Shown here: piece after piece, positions 31,939 through 39,959 of the stretch | How the letters are laid out: each line of letters opens with the position of its first letter | How positions within the stretch are numbered: position 1 is the stretch's first letter | Assembly: GCF_900176515.1 (NCBI RefSeq) | Contig: NZ_FWXV01000004.1 | Location: 186,001 to 250,000, forward strand | DNA: 64,000 nt | Origin: Kibdelosporangium aridum | GTDB taxonomy: Bacteria; Actinomycetota; Actinomycetes; Mycobacteriales; Pseudonocardiaceae | Direction of reading: 5' to 3' | Made by a program: the position numbers and the translations under genes | The notes under the pieces: model-generated | Databases searched by the model: none | What the model saw: only the letters and a program-made list of their open reading frames with translations | What the model was told of the DNA's origin: nothing

Positions 31939-33168
31939 TTAGCTCTTAGGTGCCATGACACAAGACGTTTTGGATGGACTTGTTTGCTGATCGCCGTTGG
32001 AAAAATAGGCCTCCACGTAGACGCAGCCGCGAAGCGTGACCACCATCGGACCAAGGCCATACTGGATAGGCGTGGGACTTGACGGTTCAGGAAAATCGAA
32101 GCGACTTTTCGTGTCAGGCCGGTGCCCAACCACGTGCAGCGTCCATCCGGCGGGGATTTGATACAAATCGGTCTCATTGCCGTTCCACAGCACCCGCCCC
32201 CAGATAACCGGACAGATAGGCGACGTGCGCAACTGGATATTGCCAACCGGGCGGCCCTCAGGCCCCATAACTAGAGGTGAGCTGGCCTGGACAAGCTGGC
32301 TAGGGGGAGGTTCGGCGCATCGGGAGTTTGCGCCGTCGAATCCCCGAGGATCCTTGCCATCGTAACGGGCTTCGAGTTCTGCTGCTGCGGGCTGGTTCGA
32401 GCCGGGCGTATCAGGATTCGACATAAAGGAGATCGTTGCTATAGTCGCGCCAACTACGATAACCACACCGACGGCATCCCGGATGGAGCGTATTCTTCGG
32501 CGAGGCCCCTCTTTGGTAGTGGTCACCGGTACATCTGGAGGATCCGCCGCTGCCAGAACACTATTACTTGCGTTCGTCGGGACGAGCTTGAGATCCTGCG
32601 CCAAGGTGAGCGCTCTGTCGCGATAGTTGTGAAGAAGGTCATAGAGTGCATCGACGATAAGAGGGATCCAAACCTCTTTCTGAGCGAGCCGGGCTGCCTC
32701 GTGTCTCATGATCGGCGGATTGGCTTGCAGGATGGCGTCTTCTCGTTGTGCATCGTCGAGCTGCTCTAATTTCGCCAGATGAAGCCGTACCCCCTTGGAG
32801 TCGGGCGTGTTCCCGGCCTCGGGATTGGGGAGGATCGGCCTATGGCGCTGCACAATCTCGTGAATTTGCGCCTCGCTGTACCGACTAAACCCCAGCAGTT
32901 CGCGGGCTGAGTTTAAGTTCTTGCGCTGCTCATTTTTGTCGGCCACCTCAATCCCCACCGCGATGGCCGTTCGCAGGAAGCCTTCGACCAAATCGCCCCG
33001 CTTGGCGCCCGTAGCGACAGTCGCCAGGTCAAGTCGATCAGTAACGACGTCAGAAATGACCTGTGCGCGAGGGAAATGGTATGGCGGCGGCTTGCTGTGC
33101 CCGCTCTTGATCGTAATGATCTCGCCCAGCGCCGCTACAAGATCGTCTTTTGGCCAGTCATCCGACAT
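31939..33168 (-). CDS. Membrane protein with C-terminal DUF2690 domain
   Basis: A 409-residue protein that starts at ATG 33168 (GGGAGGTGGGCA upstream). The N-terminal cytosolic part is helical (SDDWPKDDLVAALGEIITIK, ARELLGFSRYSEAQIHEIVQ). A single TM follows at about 270-288 (AVGVVIVVGATIATISFM), then an extracytoplasmic DUF2690-like domain (YDGKDPRGFDGANSRCAEPP, GNIQLRTSPICPVIWGRV) with Cys residues typical of the family. In Streptomyces, DUF2690 is often fused to HTH domains. It may sense an outside signal. Its layout resembles the protein at 55159-56601. Confidence 0.75.
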   Translation of the reverse strand: MSDDWPKDDLVAALGEIITIKSGHSKPPPYHFPRAQVISDVVTDRLDLATVATGAKRGDLVEGFLRTAIAVGIEVADKNEQRKNLNSARELLGFSRYSEAQIHEIVQRHRPILPNPEAGNTPDSKGVRLHLAKLEQLDDAQREDAILQANPPIMRHEAARLAQKEVWIPLIVDALYDLLHNYRDRALTLAQDLKLVPTNASNSVLAAADPPDVPVTTTKEGPRRRIRSIRDAVGVVIVVGATIATISFMSNPDTPGSNQPAAAELEARYDGKDPRGFDGANSRCAEPPPSQLVQASSPLVMGPEGRPVGNIQLRTSPICPVIWGRVLWNGNETDLYQIPAGWTLHVVGHRPDTKSRFDFPEPSSPTPIQYGLGPMVVTLRGCVYVEAYFSNGDQQTSPSKTSCVMAPKS

Positions 33169-33309
33169 TGCCCACCTCCCAAGAAGACCACGGGAGCCTA
33201 GCCGCTGCGTGATCACCTCATTACGGGGGGGCTGCTCCGCCTTATTGACGGGCTGCCAATAAAATGATACAAGAAATATGGGGGCGGCCTTACATTTAGT
33301 GAGGTCACC

Positions 33310-33651
33310 ATGAGCTATGTCGAATCTGCGGCCGAAGGCTTCTGGGACTATGTCAGAGAAGGCATGCCAAAAGACTCCTTGGATAATTGCACTTCGGTCG
33401 AACAGGTAATCCTCCATTGGGTCATGTACGGAGACGCTGTCGCGGATTGCTCGTTCAATTACCACCTGTACCTCTCAGCTATCGCGGACATCTTCGCTCA
33501 ATGGCACGACGGACGATGGGTCGAGGGTAAAGAGACAGCCATTCCTGACTCGATTGTGCGGGCGCGTGCCAAGAGGAGCGACCGCATCTACGGCGAAATC
33601 TTCGATCCGTACACCTTTGTGGTGTACGACAAGTGGAAGCGGAACCGGTGA
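33310..33651 (+). CDS. Hypothetical protein, 113 aa
   Basis: Starts at ATG 33310 behind GTGAGGTCACC. It is a mostly helical protein rich in aromatic residues: EGFWDYVREGMPKDSLDN, VILHWVMYGDAVADCSFNYH and YGEIFDPYTFVVYDKWKRNR. No family recognised. It is isolated between the leftward DUF2690 gene and a small coiled-coil gene. Confidence 0.6.
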   Translation: MSYVESAAEGFWDYVREGMPKDSLDNCTSVEQVILHWVMYGDAVADCSFNYHLYLSAIADIFAQWHDGRWVEGKETAIPDSIVRARAKRSDRIYGEIFDPYTFVVYDKWKRNR

Positions 33652-33724
33652 AGCTGAGGCGAGAACGCCAGCCGTCGCGTTTCCTGTAGGCGTTCCACGT
33701 ACTTCTATCCATCCTGCCGCCCCG

Positions 33725-33749
33725 GCCCGCTCCTTACCAAGGGGCGGGC
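33725..33749 (+). terminator. Possible terminator after the 113-aa gene
   Basis: Arms GCCCGC and GCGGGC separated by 13 bases, 74 bases past the stop and without a T run. Weak evidence. The rest of 33652-33934 shows no gene. Confidence 0.3.
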
Positions 33750-33934
33750 ATCTCTCCCTGGTGACGTCCGGCCCTGACCTGCGCCGCCTCATGATCCATC
33801 TTTAGACCTTCTTTCTCCCTTCTTTTCATCGCCCTTAGTCAATCTTCTGTTTTTTCTCGACGGCTAAATTGCGCGTCCATACCGTCGGCATTGGGTGCGC
33901 ACCCCTCCATGTCACTTCGGCAGAGGGGATCCCA

Positions 33935-34075
33935 ATGGGTTCCGACGATGGCGACGAAGACGCAAAGAAGAAAAAAGAGCAGGATGCTCTCAAAGCTCGC
34001 CTGGCAGAGCTCAAAAGGCTGCACGAGGAGATGCAGCGTCGTAGGAACAAGGGGCAAATAGAGTACGACCATTGA
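33935..34075 (+). CDS. Small charged coiled-coil protein
   Basis: 46 residues from ATG 33935 (GAGGGGATCCCA upstream): MGSDDGDEDAKKKKEQDALK, then ARLAELKRLHEEMQRRRNKG. It is a single charged helix with heptad-like Leu spacing. It is followed by a strong terminator, which supports a real transcript. Function unknown. Confidence 0.6.
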   Translation: MGSDDGDEDAKKKKEQDALKARLAELKRLHEEMQRRRNKGQIEYDH

Positions 34076-34101
34076 GGTCGCATACGTCCTAACGTGAATT
34101 T

Positions 34102-34162
34102 AGGCGGGAGCCTAGTCCGTGCCGTGACCCTTTTTTAGTCACTGCACGGACGGCTCCCGCCT
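34102..34162 (+). terminator. Long stable terminator hairpin
   Basis: Outer arms AGGCGGGAGCC (34102-34112) and GGCTCCCGCCT (34152-34162) enclose a second stem TCCGTGC/GCACGGA around a T-rich loop, followed by TTGTGTGTT. It ends the transcript of the small coiled-coil gene. Confidence 0.75.
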
Positions 34163-34199
34163 TTGTGTGTTCCTAACGTACGCCAGGAACATTTGGCGG

Positions 34200-34550
34200 C
34201 TACTCGTTTATGGGCTTGGCTTGTTGGCGCTTGCTCGACCGCGGTGAGCCTTCGGCCTCACCCTCAGATTTGCCGTCATCTCCGCCGAAGATCGCCGCGA
34301 TAGCCGCGCGCTCTGTCTGTGCTTTACGCTCGATCTCAGCCCGGACCGCCTTCGCCTTCTGCAGCACCTTCGGGTCGGACTTGGTCTTCTCGATCCAGTG
34401 CTCCAGGGCCAGGCGGATCTCCTCGGTCGCAGAGCGGCCGGTGAGCTGGGCGACGATGTCGAGCTGCGCTCGTAGATCCTCGGTGATGCGGACGGCGAGC
34501 GTGCGAAGCTGGCCGGCGCCCGCGGGAGTAGTGGATGACTGCTCGTTCAT
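34200..34550 (-). CDS. Ribbon-helix-helix (Arc/CopG-type) DNA-binding protein
   Basis: A 116-residue protein from ATG 34550 behind GAGGAGGTGGCTCGCC. The RHH motif lies at about 14-56: TLAVRITEDLRAQLDIVAQL, then TGRSATEEIRLALEHWIEKT. A long charged helical tail follows. RHH proteins of this size act as antitoxins, plasmid-partition or copy-control proteins. No toxin gene is next to it. The 34551-34920 region upstream is AT-rich with inverted repeats and could be its binding site. Confidence 0.8.
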   Translation of the reverse strand: MNEQSSTTPAGAGQLRTLAVRITEDLRAQLDIVAQLTGRSATEEIRLALEHWIEKTKSDPKVLQKAKAVRAEIERKAQTERAAIAAIFGGDDGKSEGEAEGSPRSSKRQQAKPINE

Positions 34551-34992
34551 GGCGAGCCACCTCCTCGGTGAGTTGCGGCCGACAACTCGGAATGAGTCAT
34601 CTAGAAGCCGCAGGACGCCGACGAGGTACCTTCTTGTCAACTGCAATTTCTGCAATGTTTGACTACTCCATCAATCACTCAAGTCGCGATATGAAGCAAC
34701 CGTATCTTCGCGAGTGATGTAAAAACTACACGGCTCACACGGTGTTTCGAGCTTGGAGCGGCATGCTGGAGCTCTGTCGAATGCCGAATCAAGCAATGCG
34801 TCACGCCCGATGCATCTGAATTGCGGCGGTGACTATTTCCTCCTCGAAACCTCTAGTCTCGAACGAGAAAATGCGCCATTTGGGTGATCTTGGGCGCCTC
34901 CTGCCTGCTTTTCTGGCCTTTTGAGACCCACCGAAGCCACTGTCGATCTCGCGGGGCGGTTATCGCCGAATTGGCCTAAGAAAGGCGGGCAG
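34551..34992. other. 442-bp AT-rich non-coding region with inverted repeats
   Basis: No credible gene. Inverted arms TCACTC...CGCGA and TCGCG..AGTGA flank about 20 bases near 34675-34720. There is also a TCTCGAACGAGA palindrome near 34857-34868. It lies upstream of the RHH gene, as expected for a partition site, an operator or an origin. This is a positional guess. Confidence 0.4.
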
Positions 34993-35403
34993 ATGGCCAA
35001 ACACGAACTCGACGGCCGTGTGTATGGCAGTCGCTACCACGGAACCCGAACCACTACCGATCTCGCGGATTTGGCAGAGCGCATCATCACCGAACTTCCT
35101 TCGGCGGGCGCAGAGAACATCCCTGTTGGCACAGAGTTCAGCATCCACGTCATGGTTGGCGTCCTTCTTCACGTTTACGTTGGCGGCTTGTCCGATGAGT
35201 TCACCTTCAGCGATCGGACGTCGGGGCGTCACAGCGAGCAAGCGACCGAGCTGGGCAACGCGCTTACTCGCATCGTGGAGTCTTACGGCTGGACAAACCC
35301 CAGCGACCCGACCGACCGTCGCTTCGTCTGCTCGGTCTACCTGCTCGCCGAATCGGACTTTCGCAGCAGCTTCTGGACGCCCGGCGTCGTCCGCGTCGCC
35401 TGA
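34993..35403 (+). CDS. Hypothetical protein, 136 aa
   Basis: Starts at ATG 34993 behind AAAGGCGGGCAG; the frame is open 72 bases farther upstream. Opening MAKHELDGRVYGSRYHGTRT, then TTDLADLAERIITELPSAGA, with a central beta region (EFSIHVMVGVLLHVYVGGLS) and a C-terminal FVCSVYLLAESDFRSSFWTP. It looks like a compact alpha/beta protein. No family recognised. It is followed 15 bases later by another small gene, so the two may be an operon. Confidence 0.62.
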   Translation: MAKHELDGRVYGSRYHGTRTTTDLADLAERIITELPSAGAENIPVGTEFSIHVMVGVLLHVYVGGLSDEFTFSDRTSGRHSEQATELGNALTRIVESYGWTNPSDPTDRRFVCSVYLLAESDFRSSFWTPGVVRVA

Positions 35404-35418
35404 CCCTGGGACTGCTGA

Positions 35419-35643
35419 ATGTGTTCCGACGAGCAGCACACGACCAAGCCGCCATCAGCGAGCGACGTGAAGGTCGCATATGAGACGTACTGCGCCGCCG
35501 AGACGAAGTTTCTGGAGGTGCTAACTCGGTACGCGAAATCGAAGCCGGACGGCGCCGACCCGTTGTTCAACTCCTTCCCCAGGGAAGCAGCCTTTGCTCC
35601 GGGTGCTCCACGCTCTGTCCGCCGGCTACGGGTGGAGCGATGA
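35419..35643 (+). CDS. Hypothetical protein, 74 aa (possibly 5' half of a frameshifted gene)
   Basis: Opens MCSDEQHTTKPPSASDVKVA and continues YETYCAAETKFLEVLTRYAK, a helical protein. Its last ~17 residues (APGAPRSVRRLRVER) look like out-of-frame translation. In the overlapping frame the sequence continues LLRVLHALSAGYGWSDEIYK. A single +1/-1 shift near 35594 would join both into one ~140-residue protein. Confidence 0.5.
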   Translation: MCSDEQHTTKPPSASDVKVAYETYCAAETKFLEVLTRYAKSKPDGADPLFNSFPREAAFAPGAPRSVRRLRVER

Positions 35644-35848
35644 GATCTACAAGGTGAGTACGCGCGCCCAGGTCGCCCAGGCACAGCTACGCGGCTTTGT
35701 CACACGCGACGAGCTGCACGGCGGCCTCGTGCTCACGGACAAAGGAGCCGAAACGCTCCACCGTTGGGTCGAGTACATGGTGCCCTTGAAGGAACAACAC
35801 CCTCGTTACCGCGAGCTGTGGAAGTTGGTGACAGGGCTGGAAGGGTGA
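35594..35848 (+). CDS. Winged-helix-like fragment, 84 aa (possibly 3' half of a frameshifted gene)
   Basis: Starts at TTG 35594 (LLRVLHALSAGYGWSDEIYK) and has a winged-helix-like ending: AQLRGFVTRDELHGGLVLTD, KGAETLHRWVEYMVPLKEQH. No ribosome site is evident, which supports a frameshift or translational coupling with the preceding frame. Such C-terminal domains are typical of small transcription regulators. Confidence 0.45.
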   Translation: MLRVLHALSAGYGWSDEIYKVSTRAQVAQAQLRGFVTRDELHGGLVLTDKGAETLHRWVEYMVPLKEQHPRYRELWKLVTGLEG

Positions 35849-36451
35849 CGAACGGAGCAGTCGCCTGCTGTCTGATGCCCAGACGGGCTCTCGCTTCAGT
35901 CTCCGTCCACTATCGCCAGCACCTCCGCCGTACGTCCCCACGCCAGACTCATCCCAGCACCCGTGTCCGTAGTTATGGATGACTCGGCTGGCCGCGATGC
36001 TCTTCGTCAAGCCGAATCTCTGGACGCGTGGGGCGAGCCCAACCTGTTGCTTGAGGACGGTGGCATCTCGCAACGTCAGCTGTATCGCTATGCACCGCGC
36101 CAAGATTGCCTCAGCTGTAGCCGGATCCGGCTCACGGTTCCAAGAACCATTGTTCGGCAGTGCCACCAAGCACAATGTGGTCTGTGTATGGAGGGAGATG
36201 GCGATCAAGTCGGTCGACTCGCCGGTGTCGCCTTTGAGGAACGCAGTGGGTGCGCCGCCCCAACAACCAGCGCACCCCAAACCAGCCTCGCACCTGCGTA
36301 GCCCTGCTCTATCCGCTGCGGCAAGGCACAGCCGGGCACCGCAAAACGAGGACTTCCCCTGTGGGTGTTAGCTCTCACCATCCGGCCGTCCGGTCATGTC
36401 TCCAAGCACAGCCAGCCGTCGGTGAATGTTCGGCGCTGTGCCGCCACGTCG
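35849..36451. other. 600-bp stretch without a supported gene
   Basis: A minus-strand frame over 35687-36280 includes a plausible segment (TDLIAISLHTQTTLCLVALP, then EPDPATAEAILARCIAIQLT), which may be a decayed gene, but it has no start site and a low-complexity end. Nothing else is supported. Confidence 0.4.
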
Positions 36452-37282
36452 CTACAACACAGCGCCAAGCATTTCTTGAAGCAGCGCCATGGTCTGCTGT
36501 GGACTGTGTGCCATGCGCGCCAGCTGATCCAGTGCACACTTGACCTTCGACACCGTCCCGGCCTCCTGGGACTCTGAGAGTCCTAGCAGGGTTTCCGTGA
36601 AAGCGATGTCAGGTTCGCTCTGGTCGGCAAACGACAGCAGGATCAGCGAACCGCTAAGACCCGCATGAACCTCGTCCGTCTGCGGCACGATCTGGAGCGT
36701 GACGTTCGGCAACTCGGCCAGTTCCACCAGCCGCAGCAGCTGGGTACGGTCGACACCCTGCCGGAGCACCGGTTCGTACAGCAGGGCGTGCAGTTGCAGC
36801 GGCGTGTCGGAGACCAAGCGCTCCTGCTGGCGCATGCGAACCTTGACCAGACTTTCAATGGCCTTGTCGCTACGAGGTTCCGGAGAGTGAGTGAACACAG
36901 CGCGGGCGTACTGTTCCGTTTGCAAAAGTGCCGGTACGTACCCGAGTTGGAACTCATACTTTGCCGCGGCCTCGTCCTCCATGCGCACGTACCGCTCGTC
37001 TTTCAGGCCGTAGGCCGCCCACCAGCCCCGCGCCCGGGCCAGCTCCCAGAGCGACACATACGGCGCAAAATCACAGCTCACCACGCCGTAGACATCAAGC
37101 AGCATGACCAGCTCGTGGTAGCTCGGCAGCTGTTTTCTCTCGATGCGGCTGAGTTTCTTGAACTCGATCCGCGCTCGATCGCCCGCCTCGGCTTGGGTCA
37201 TGCCTGTCTGCTCGCGCAGGCTCTTTAGCTGACGCAGCAGTTGACGGCCGTAGTAGTTCGGTGGCGGTGTTTGCCCTGCCAT
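36452..37282 (-). CDS. XRE regulator with DUF5753 (Scr1-type) domain
   Basis: A 276-residue protein. The N-terminal HTH (about 13-65) reads LLRQLKSLREQTGMTQAEAG, then KKLSRIERKQLPSYHELVML. The DUF5753 domain includes EDEAAAKYEFQLGYVPALLQ, TEQYARAVFT, RMRQQERLVSDTPLQLHALL and LPNVTLQIVPQTDEVHAGLS. These proteins are very numerous in streptomycetes and Pseudonocardiales, usually paired with a small DUF397 partner, which I do not see here. They are regulators of development and secondary metabolism. It lies 40 bases downstream of the 127-aa membrane protein on the same strand. Confidence 0.9.
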   Translation of the reverse strand: MAGQTPPPNYYGRQLLRQLKSLREQTGMTQAEAGDRARIEFKKLSRIERKQLPSYHELVMLLDVYGVVSCDFAPYVSLWELARARGWWAAYGLKDERYVRMEDEAAAKYEFQLGYVPALLQTEQYARAVFTHSPEPRSDKAIESLVKVRMRQQERLVSDTPLQLHALLYEPVLRQGVDRTQLLRLVELAELPNVTLQIVPQTDEVHAGLSGSLILLSFADQSEPDIAFTETLLGLSESQEAGTVSKVKCALDQLARMAHSPQQTMALLQEMLGAVL

Positions 37283-37322
37283 GAATCAAAAGTCCTTTGT
37301 GTACAGGATAAGTTGATGTGTC

Positions 37323-37706
37323 TTACAGTGCATCGGGTGTGACAATCGGCAGCACCGCGGTCGGAAAGTCCCCGGCGGTCCAGGGTTCGTCCGCACCGCG
37401 GGCCCGCTGTTCGTCTTCCCGGCGCCAGTTCAGCCGGAGCGCAGAACCTTCACCTTCGGTGCGGGTCAGCAACTCCTGGACCGGGATCTGGCGTGGTTGT
37501 TTTGACGGCGCCTCACCAAATAGCGGCTCGGTGCGGTCGTCAGACTCGAGGTCCCTGTGTCGGCCGACGGGTGCAAAGAAATCGTGAGCGGTTCGGGCTG
37601 CGGCCTTGGCTTGCCTGACGTCGCGCCGCCAATCCACGATCAGCCACCACACGACTGACACCAAGCCAGCGGCCAGAAGGAGCACCAGCCACACTGGACC
37701 GGTCAC
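37323..37706 (-). CDS. Small single-TM membrane protein
   Basis: A 127-residue protein starting at GTG 37706: MTGPVWLVLLLAAGLVSVVW, an N-terminal membrane anchor. A basic segment follows (WRRDVRQAKAAARTAHDFFA), then a polar region (PSKQPRQIPVQELLTRTEGE, LRLNWRREDEQRARGADEPW). The GTG overlaps the stop of a 31-codon frame (GTGA), so it is translationally coupled to it. The upstream leader is a diverged copy of the one before the THI5/NMT1 gene. No family recognised. Confidence 0.62.
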   Translation of the reverse strand: MTGPVWLVLLLAAGLVSVVWWLIVDWRRDVRQAKAAARTAHDFFAPVGRHRDLESDDRTEPLFGEAPSKQPRQIPVQELLTRTEGEGSALRLNWRREDEQRARGADEPWTAGDFPTAVLPIVTPDAL

Positions 37707-37798
37707 CGCTTGGCACCGTTGTCCGGGCTGCCTGGTTCACGCTGACCGTCGATGACCGGCGCAAAGGCCAGCCGACGCATCCGCGGGGATTGCCGCAT
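37703..37798 (-). CDS. 31-codon leader ORF, truncated lipoprotein start
   Basis: Reads MRQSPRMRRLAFAPVIDGQR and then a polar tail. The first 13 residues are almost identical to the start of the THI5/NMT1 lipoprotein at 45684 (MRQSPRMHRLAFA), but the signal peptide is lost after Ala13. Its stop overlaps the GTG of the membrane-protein gene. It looks like a leftover gene start now acting as a coupling ORF. Confidence 0.5.
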   Translation of the reverse strand: MRQSPRMRRLAFAPVIDGQREPGSPDNGAKR

Positions 37799-38095
37799 GG
37801 GTGCCGCTCCACGTTCTTGTACGGGGATGAGGTGGCGGCACCCGCCACCAAGGGCTTGGGAGGCCACCGAGTCCGTTCCTTTGGTAGGAGGGGTGTGCCG
37901 GGCCCGGCGTGTCCCGGTCGGGAAGGGACAACTTCCTGGTAGCGGATGCCAGAAACGACCTTGGCCGACTCACGCGAGTACGCCCACCGGACGATCATGG
38001 GGGTTTCCTCCGGTCGCCGTATGAGCGCGACCTGGCAAAACGTTAAACCCATGGCAACTCTCCCCGGTTTATCCGGAGAAACAGTCGCGATTTGC
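37750..38095 (-). repeat. Diverged leader duplication, copy 1
   Basis: About 345 bp with strong similarity to 45645-45985. Blocks shared include the ATGCGGCAATCC start, a GTGGCGGGTGCCGCCAC hairpin, CAAGGTCGTTTCTGGCA, CGCCCACCGGACGATCA and TTTATCCGGAGAAA-type sequence. A frame opening MIVRWAYSRESAKVVSG with GGAGGAAACCCCC before its ATG is preserved in both copies. The pattern suggests a conserved regulatory leader. Confidence 0.6.
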
Positions 38096-38295
38096 GGGCC
38101 CCGAACTCGGCGACCAAGCCCTGCATGCTGGGGTTAGCCGACAGCGTGGCTCCACGCCATGGCCATGTGTTCTACATCGATGTGCCGCGGCCGACCGACG
38201 GCCTGCACGTGCAGTTCGACTACACCGCCGTTGATCTTCGGCGGGTGACACCTCTCGACTACTTCGCCGGTAGCCCCGTGTTGACCAGACGTTGA
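38092..38295 (+). pseudogene. C-terminal fragment of a regulator-like protein
   Basis: The frame contains FYIDVPRPTDGLHVQFDYTA then VDLRRVTPLDYFAGSPVLTR. The PRPT..L.V..DY pattern is familiar as a C-terminal segment of actinobacterial HTH proteins. There is no credible N-terminal part, so it is probably a remnant left beside leader copy 1. Confidence 0.35.
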
Positions 38296-38414
38296 AAGTT
38301 AGTGCGGCAAAGACAATCGACGTTGGCCTTGATGGCTGGGTTGTTCCCACGGTCGGGTGTCGCGTTCGTGTGGATGCTTGCTGATGAAGCCGCTATCGAC
38401 AAGAAGTAGGCGCC

Positions 38415-38849
38415 GTGGCTTGTGCAAGCAGTGCTGACCGGCAACTATCTTCCAATGACTGTCTGGTCGCCCGAGTCGAAGCAGCCGTGCTGCAGGCGCT
38501 CGAGGAAGTTGAACCGGCCGAACCTAACCGCGACCACCTCGGACTGCCGTTCATCACGGCCTACCAGCTTGCGATCAAGGTCGACCGGATCTTGCCGGAG
38601 CTCACCGAAGAACTCGGAGTGGCTGTCGGCGGCGAAGGGACCGGTCAGCACAACAGCCTGACCAGTTACCTGGCTCACCAGTTGTCCCAGCGAATCAAGG
38701 ATCCGACACGGAACTTCGGCGTCGAGGGCGCACAACTGTCCAATGTCGACGTTGCTGAAATGTCGTTCCGAACGGCGGACGGCGAAGTCATCAGCAGCAG
38801 TAATGTTGGTGCTCGCTACGACTTGTCGATGTTTAGATTACGCCGGTAG
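38415..38849 (+). CDS. Hypothetical protein, 144 aa
   Basis: A frame with good protein-like composition from about residue 18: VARVEAAVLQALEEVEPAEP, HLGLPFITAYQLAIKVDRIL, NSLTSYLAHQLSQRIKDPTR. It is helical, ends with a beta-rich segment, and has GTG 38415 behind GAAGTAGGCGCC. No family recognised. Confidence 0.55.
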   Translation: MACASSADRQLSSNDCLVARVEAAVLQALEEVEPAEPNRDHLGLPFITAYQLAIKVDRILPELTEELGVAVGGEGTGQHNSLTSYLAHQLSQRIKDPTRNFGVEGAQLSNVDVAEMSFRTADGEVISSSNVGARYDLSMFRLRR

Positions 38850-38872
38850 CTCGCAAGGCGCCTCGCTCGTCG

Positions 38873-39163
38873 ATGTATCTGCTCACGCGTGAGCTCCTCG
38901 AAGAGCTGCAGGTTCTCCGCTGTCGCGGTCCTGTAGGTGATCCCGATGCTGTTTGGGTACTTGCCAGGGCGGCTAGGGAGCTTGCCGGGAGTGACGTCTG
39001 GGTACGGAGCCTCGACAAGTCGGTGAAGAGCTCGGCTAGCCTCGAGAAGTGGTCAATCGACTTGAAGGCGTGTGCGCAAGTTATCCCGAGATCGCTGACG
39101 TCCCGAAAATGGTTTCGTCTAGTCTGTGGCAGTGCCTCTCGATCTCCGCACCTTATCCAATGA
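38873..39163 (+). CDS. Doubtful small ORF, 96 aa
   Basis: Opens MYLLTRELLEELQVLRCRGP, then DAVWVLARAARELAGSDVWV. The first 55 residues could be real and resemble a helical accessory domain, but there is no ribosome site and the end overlaps the APH-like gene out of frame. It is listed because it is the only content between 38850 and 39125. Confidence 0.3.
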   Translation: MYLLTRELLEELQVLRCRGPVGDPDAVWVLARAARELAGSDVWVRSLDKSVKSSASLEKWSIDLKACAQVIPRSLTSRKWFRLVCGSASRSPHLIQ

Positions 39164-39959
39164 CGAGATCATCACTCGTGTCCAAACCGCCCTCGCCCTC
39201 AAATTCGATCTCGCCACCCAGGTCAGCAAGCGCCGCTCCCTCGGCTTTCGCACCACCAACGACACCTGGGTGCGCATCGAGGTGCGCGCTCTGGACAGGA
39301 TCGACGGCCAGGGTTGGAACGGCGTCGAGTGTGCTGAAGTGCTTGAGAGCGTCAGTAAACCCGCGTGGCACCAAGGCATTGCCTGGATTGACCGTAACGC
39401 GGGACTGGCCTGGCGGGCCGACGAAACCGAACTTGTACTCGACCCGCCCATCAAGCCCGGCGGCATCCTGGCAACGCATCCGAAGCTGTCAGCGGAGTGG
39501 TGGCGCATCTTCAACGCGTCGCTCGATGCGCTTGTTGCTCACCACACGACCCGCCGTGCCACTCCTGGCATGCGGCCGTTGACACAGGATCGCGTTACTG
39601 CTGCCATCCACCAGGTCTTCCCGGACGTCGAGACCACAGTGGACGAATGGGCAACCGCTCACGGCGACTTCGCCTGGGCCAACCTGACCGCGCCGAACTG
39701 CGTCATCCTCGACTGGGAAGACTGGGGTCGTGCGCCGCGTGGGTATGACGCCGCCACGTTGTGGAGCGAGTCATTTGCCGTCCCCGGGCTCGCCGAGCGC
39801 ATATATATGGAGCGACGCGACGATCTCGACTCCCACACCGGCCGGCTGATGCGCCTCTACCGCTGTGCCGTGCTCATCGCCGCTGGCGACCGGTCCGGGG
39901 CCTTGCTCGAACCTGCCAAAGCCCACGCCGCTCAGCTCGTTAGCGAACTTGGGCCGTGA
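39126..39959 (+). CDS. Aminoglycoside-phosphotransferase-like kinase
   Basis: A 277-residue protein with the APH/ChoK catalytic centre: ATAHGDFAWANLTAPN (His179, Asp181, Asn186 by count), then VILDWEDWGRAPRGYDAATL, the metal-binding Asp. The N-terminal kinase lobe is shortened and lacks an obvious Gly-rich loop. Such kinases phosphorylate small molecules, and some act in peptide natural-product pathways (thioamitide and class V lanthipeptide clusters use APH-like proteins). It converges on the JmjC gene with a 20-base overlap. GTG 39126 has no good ribosome site. Confidence 0.78.
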   Translation: MAVPLDLRTLSNDEIITRVQTALALKFDLATQVSKRRSLGFRTTNDTWVRIEVRALDRIDGQGWNGVECAEVLESVSKPAWHQGIAWIDRNAGLAWRADETELVLDPPIKPGGILATHPKLSAEWWRIFNASLDALVAHHTTRRATPGMRPLTQDRVTAAIHQVFPDVETTVDEWATAHGDFAWANLTAPNCVILDWEDWGRAPRGYDAATLWSESFAVPGLAERIYMERRDDLDSHTGRLMRLYRCAVLIAAGDRSGALLEPAKAHAAQLVSELGP

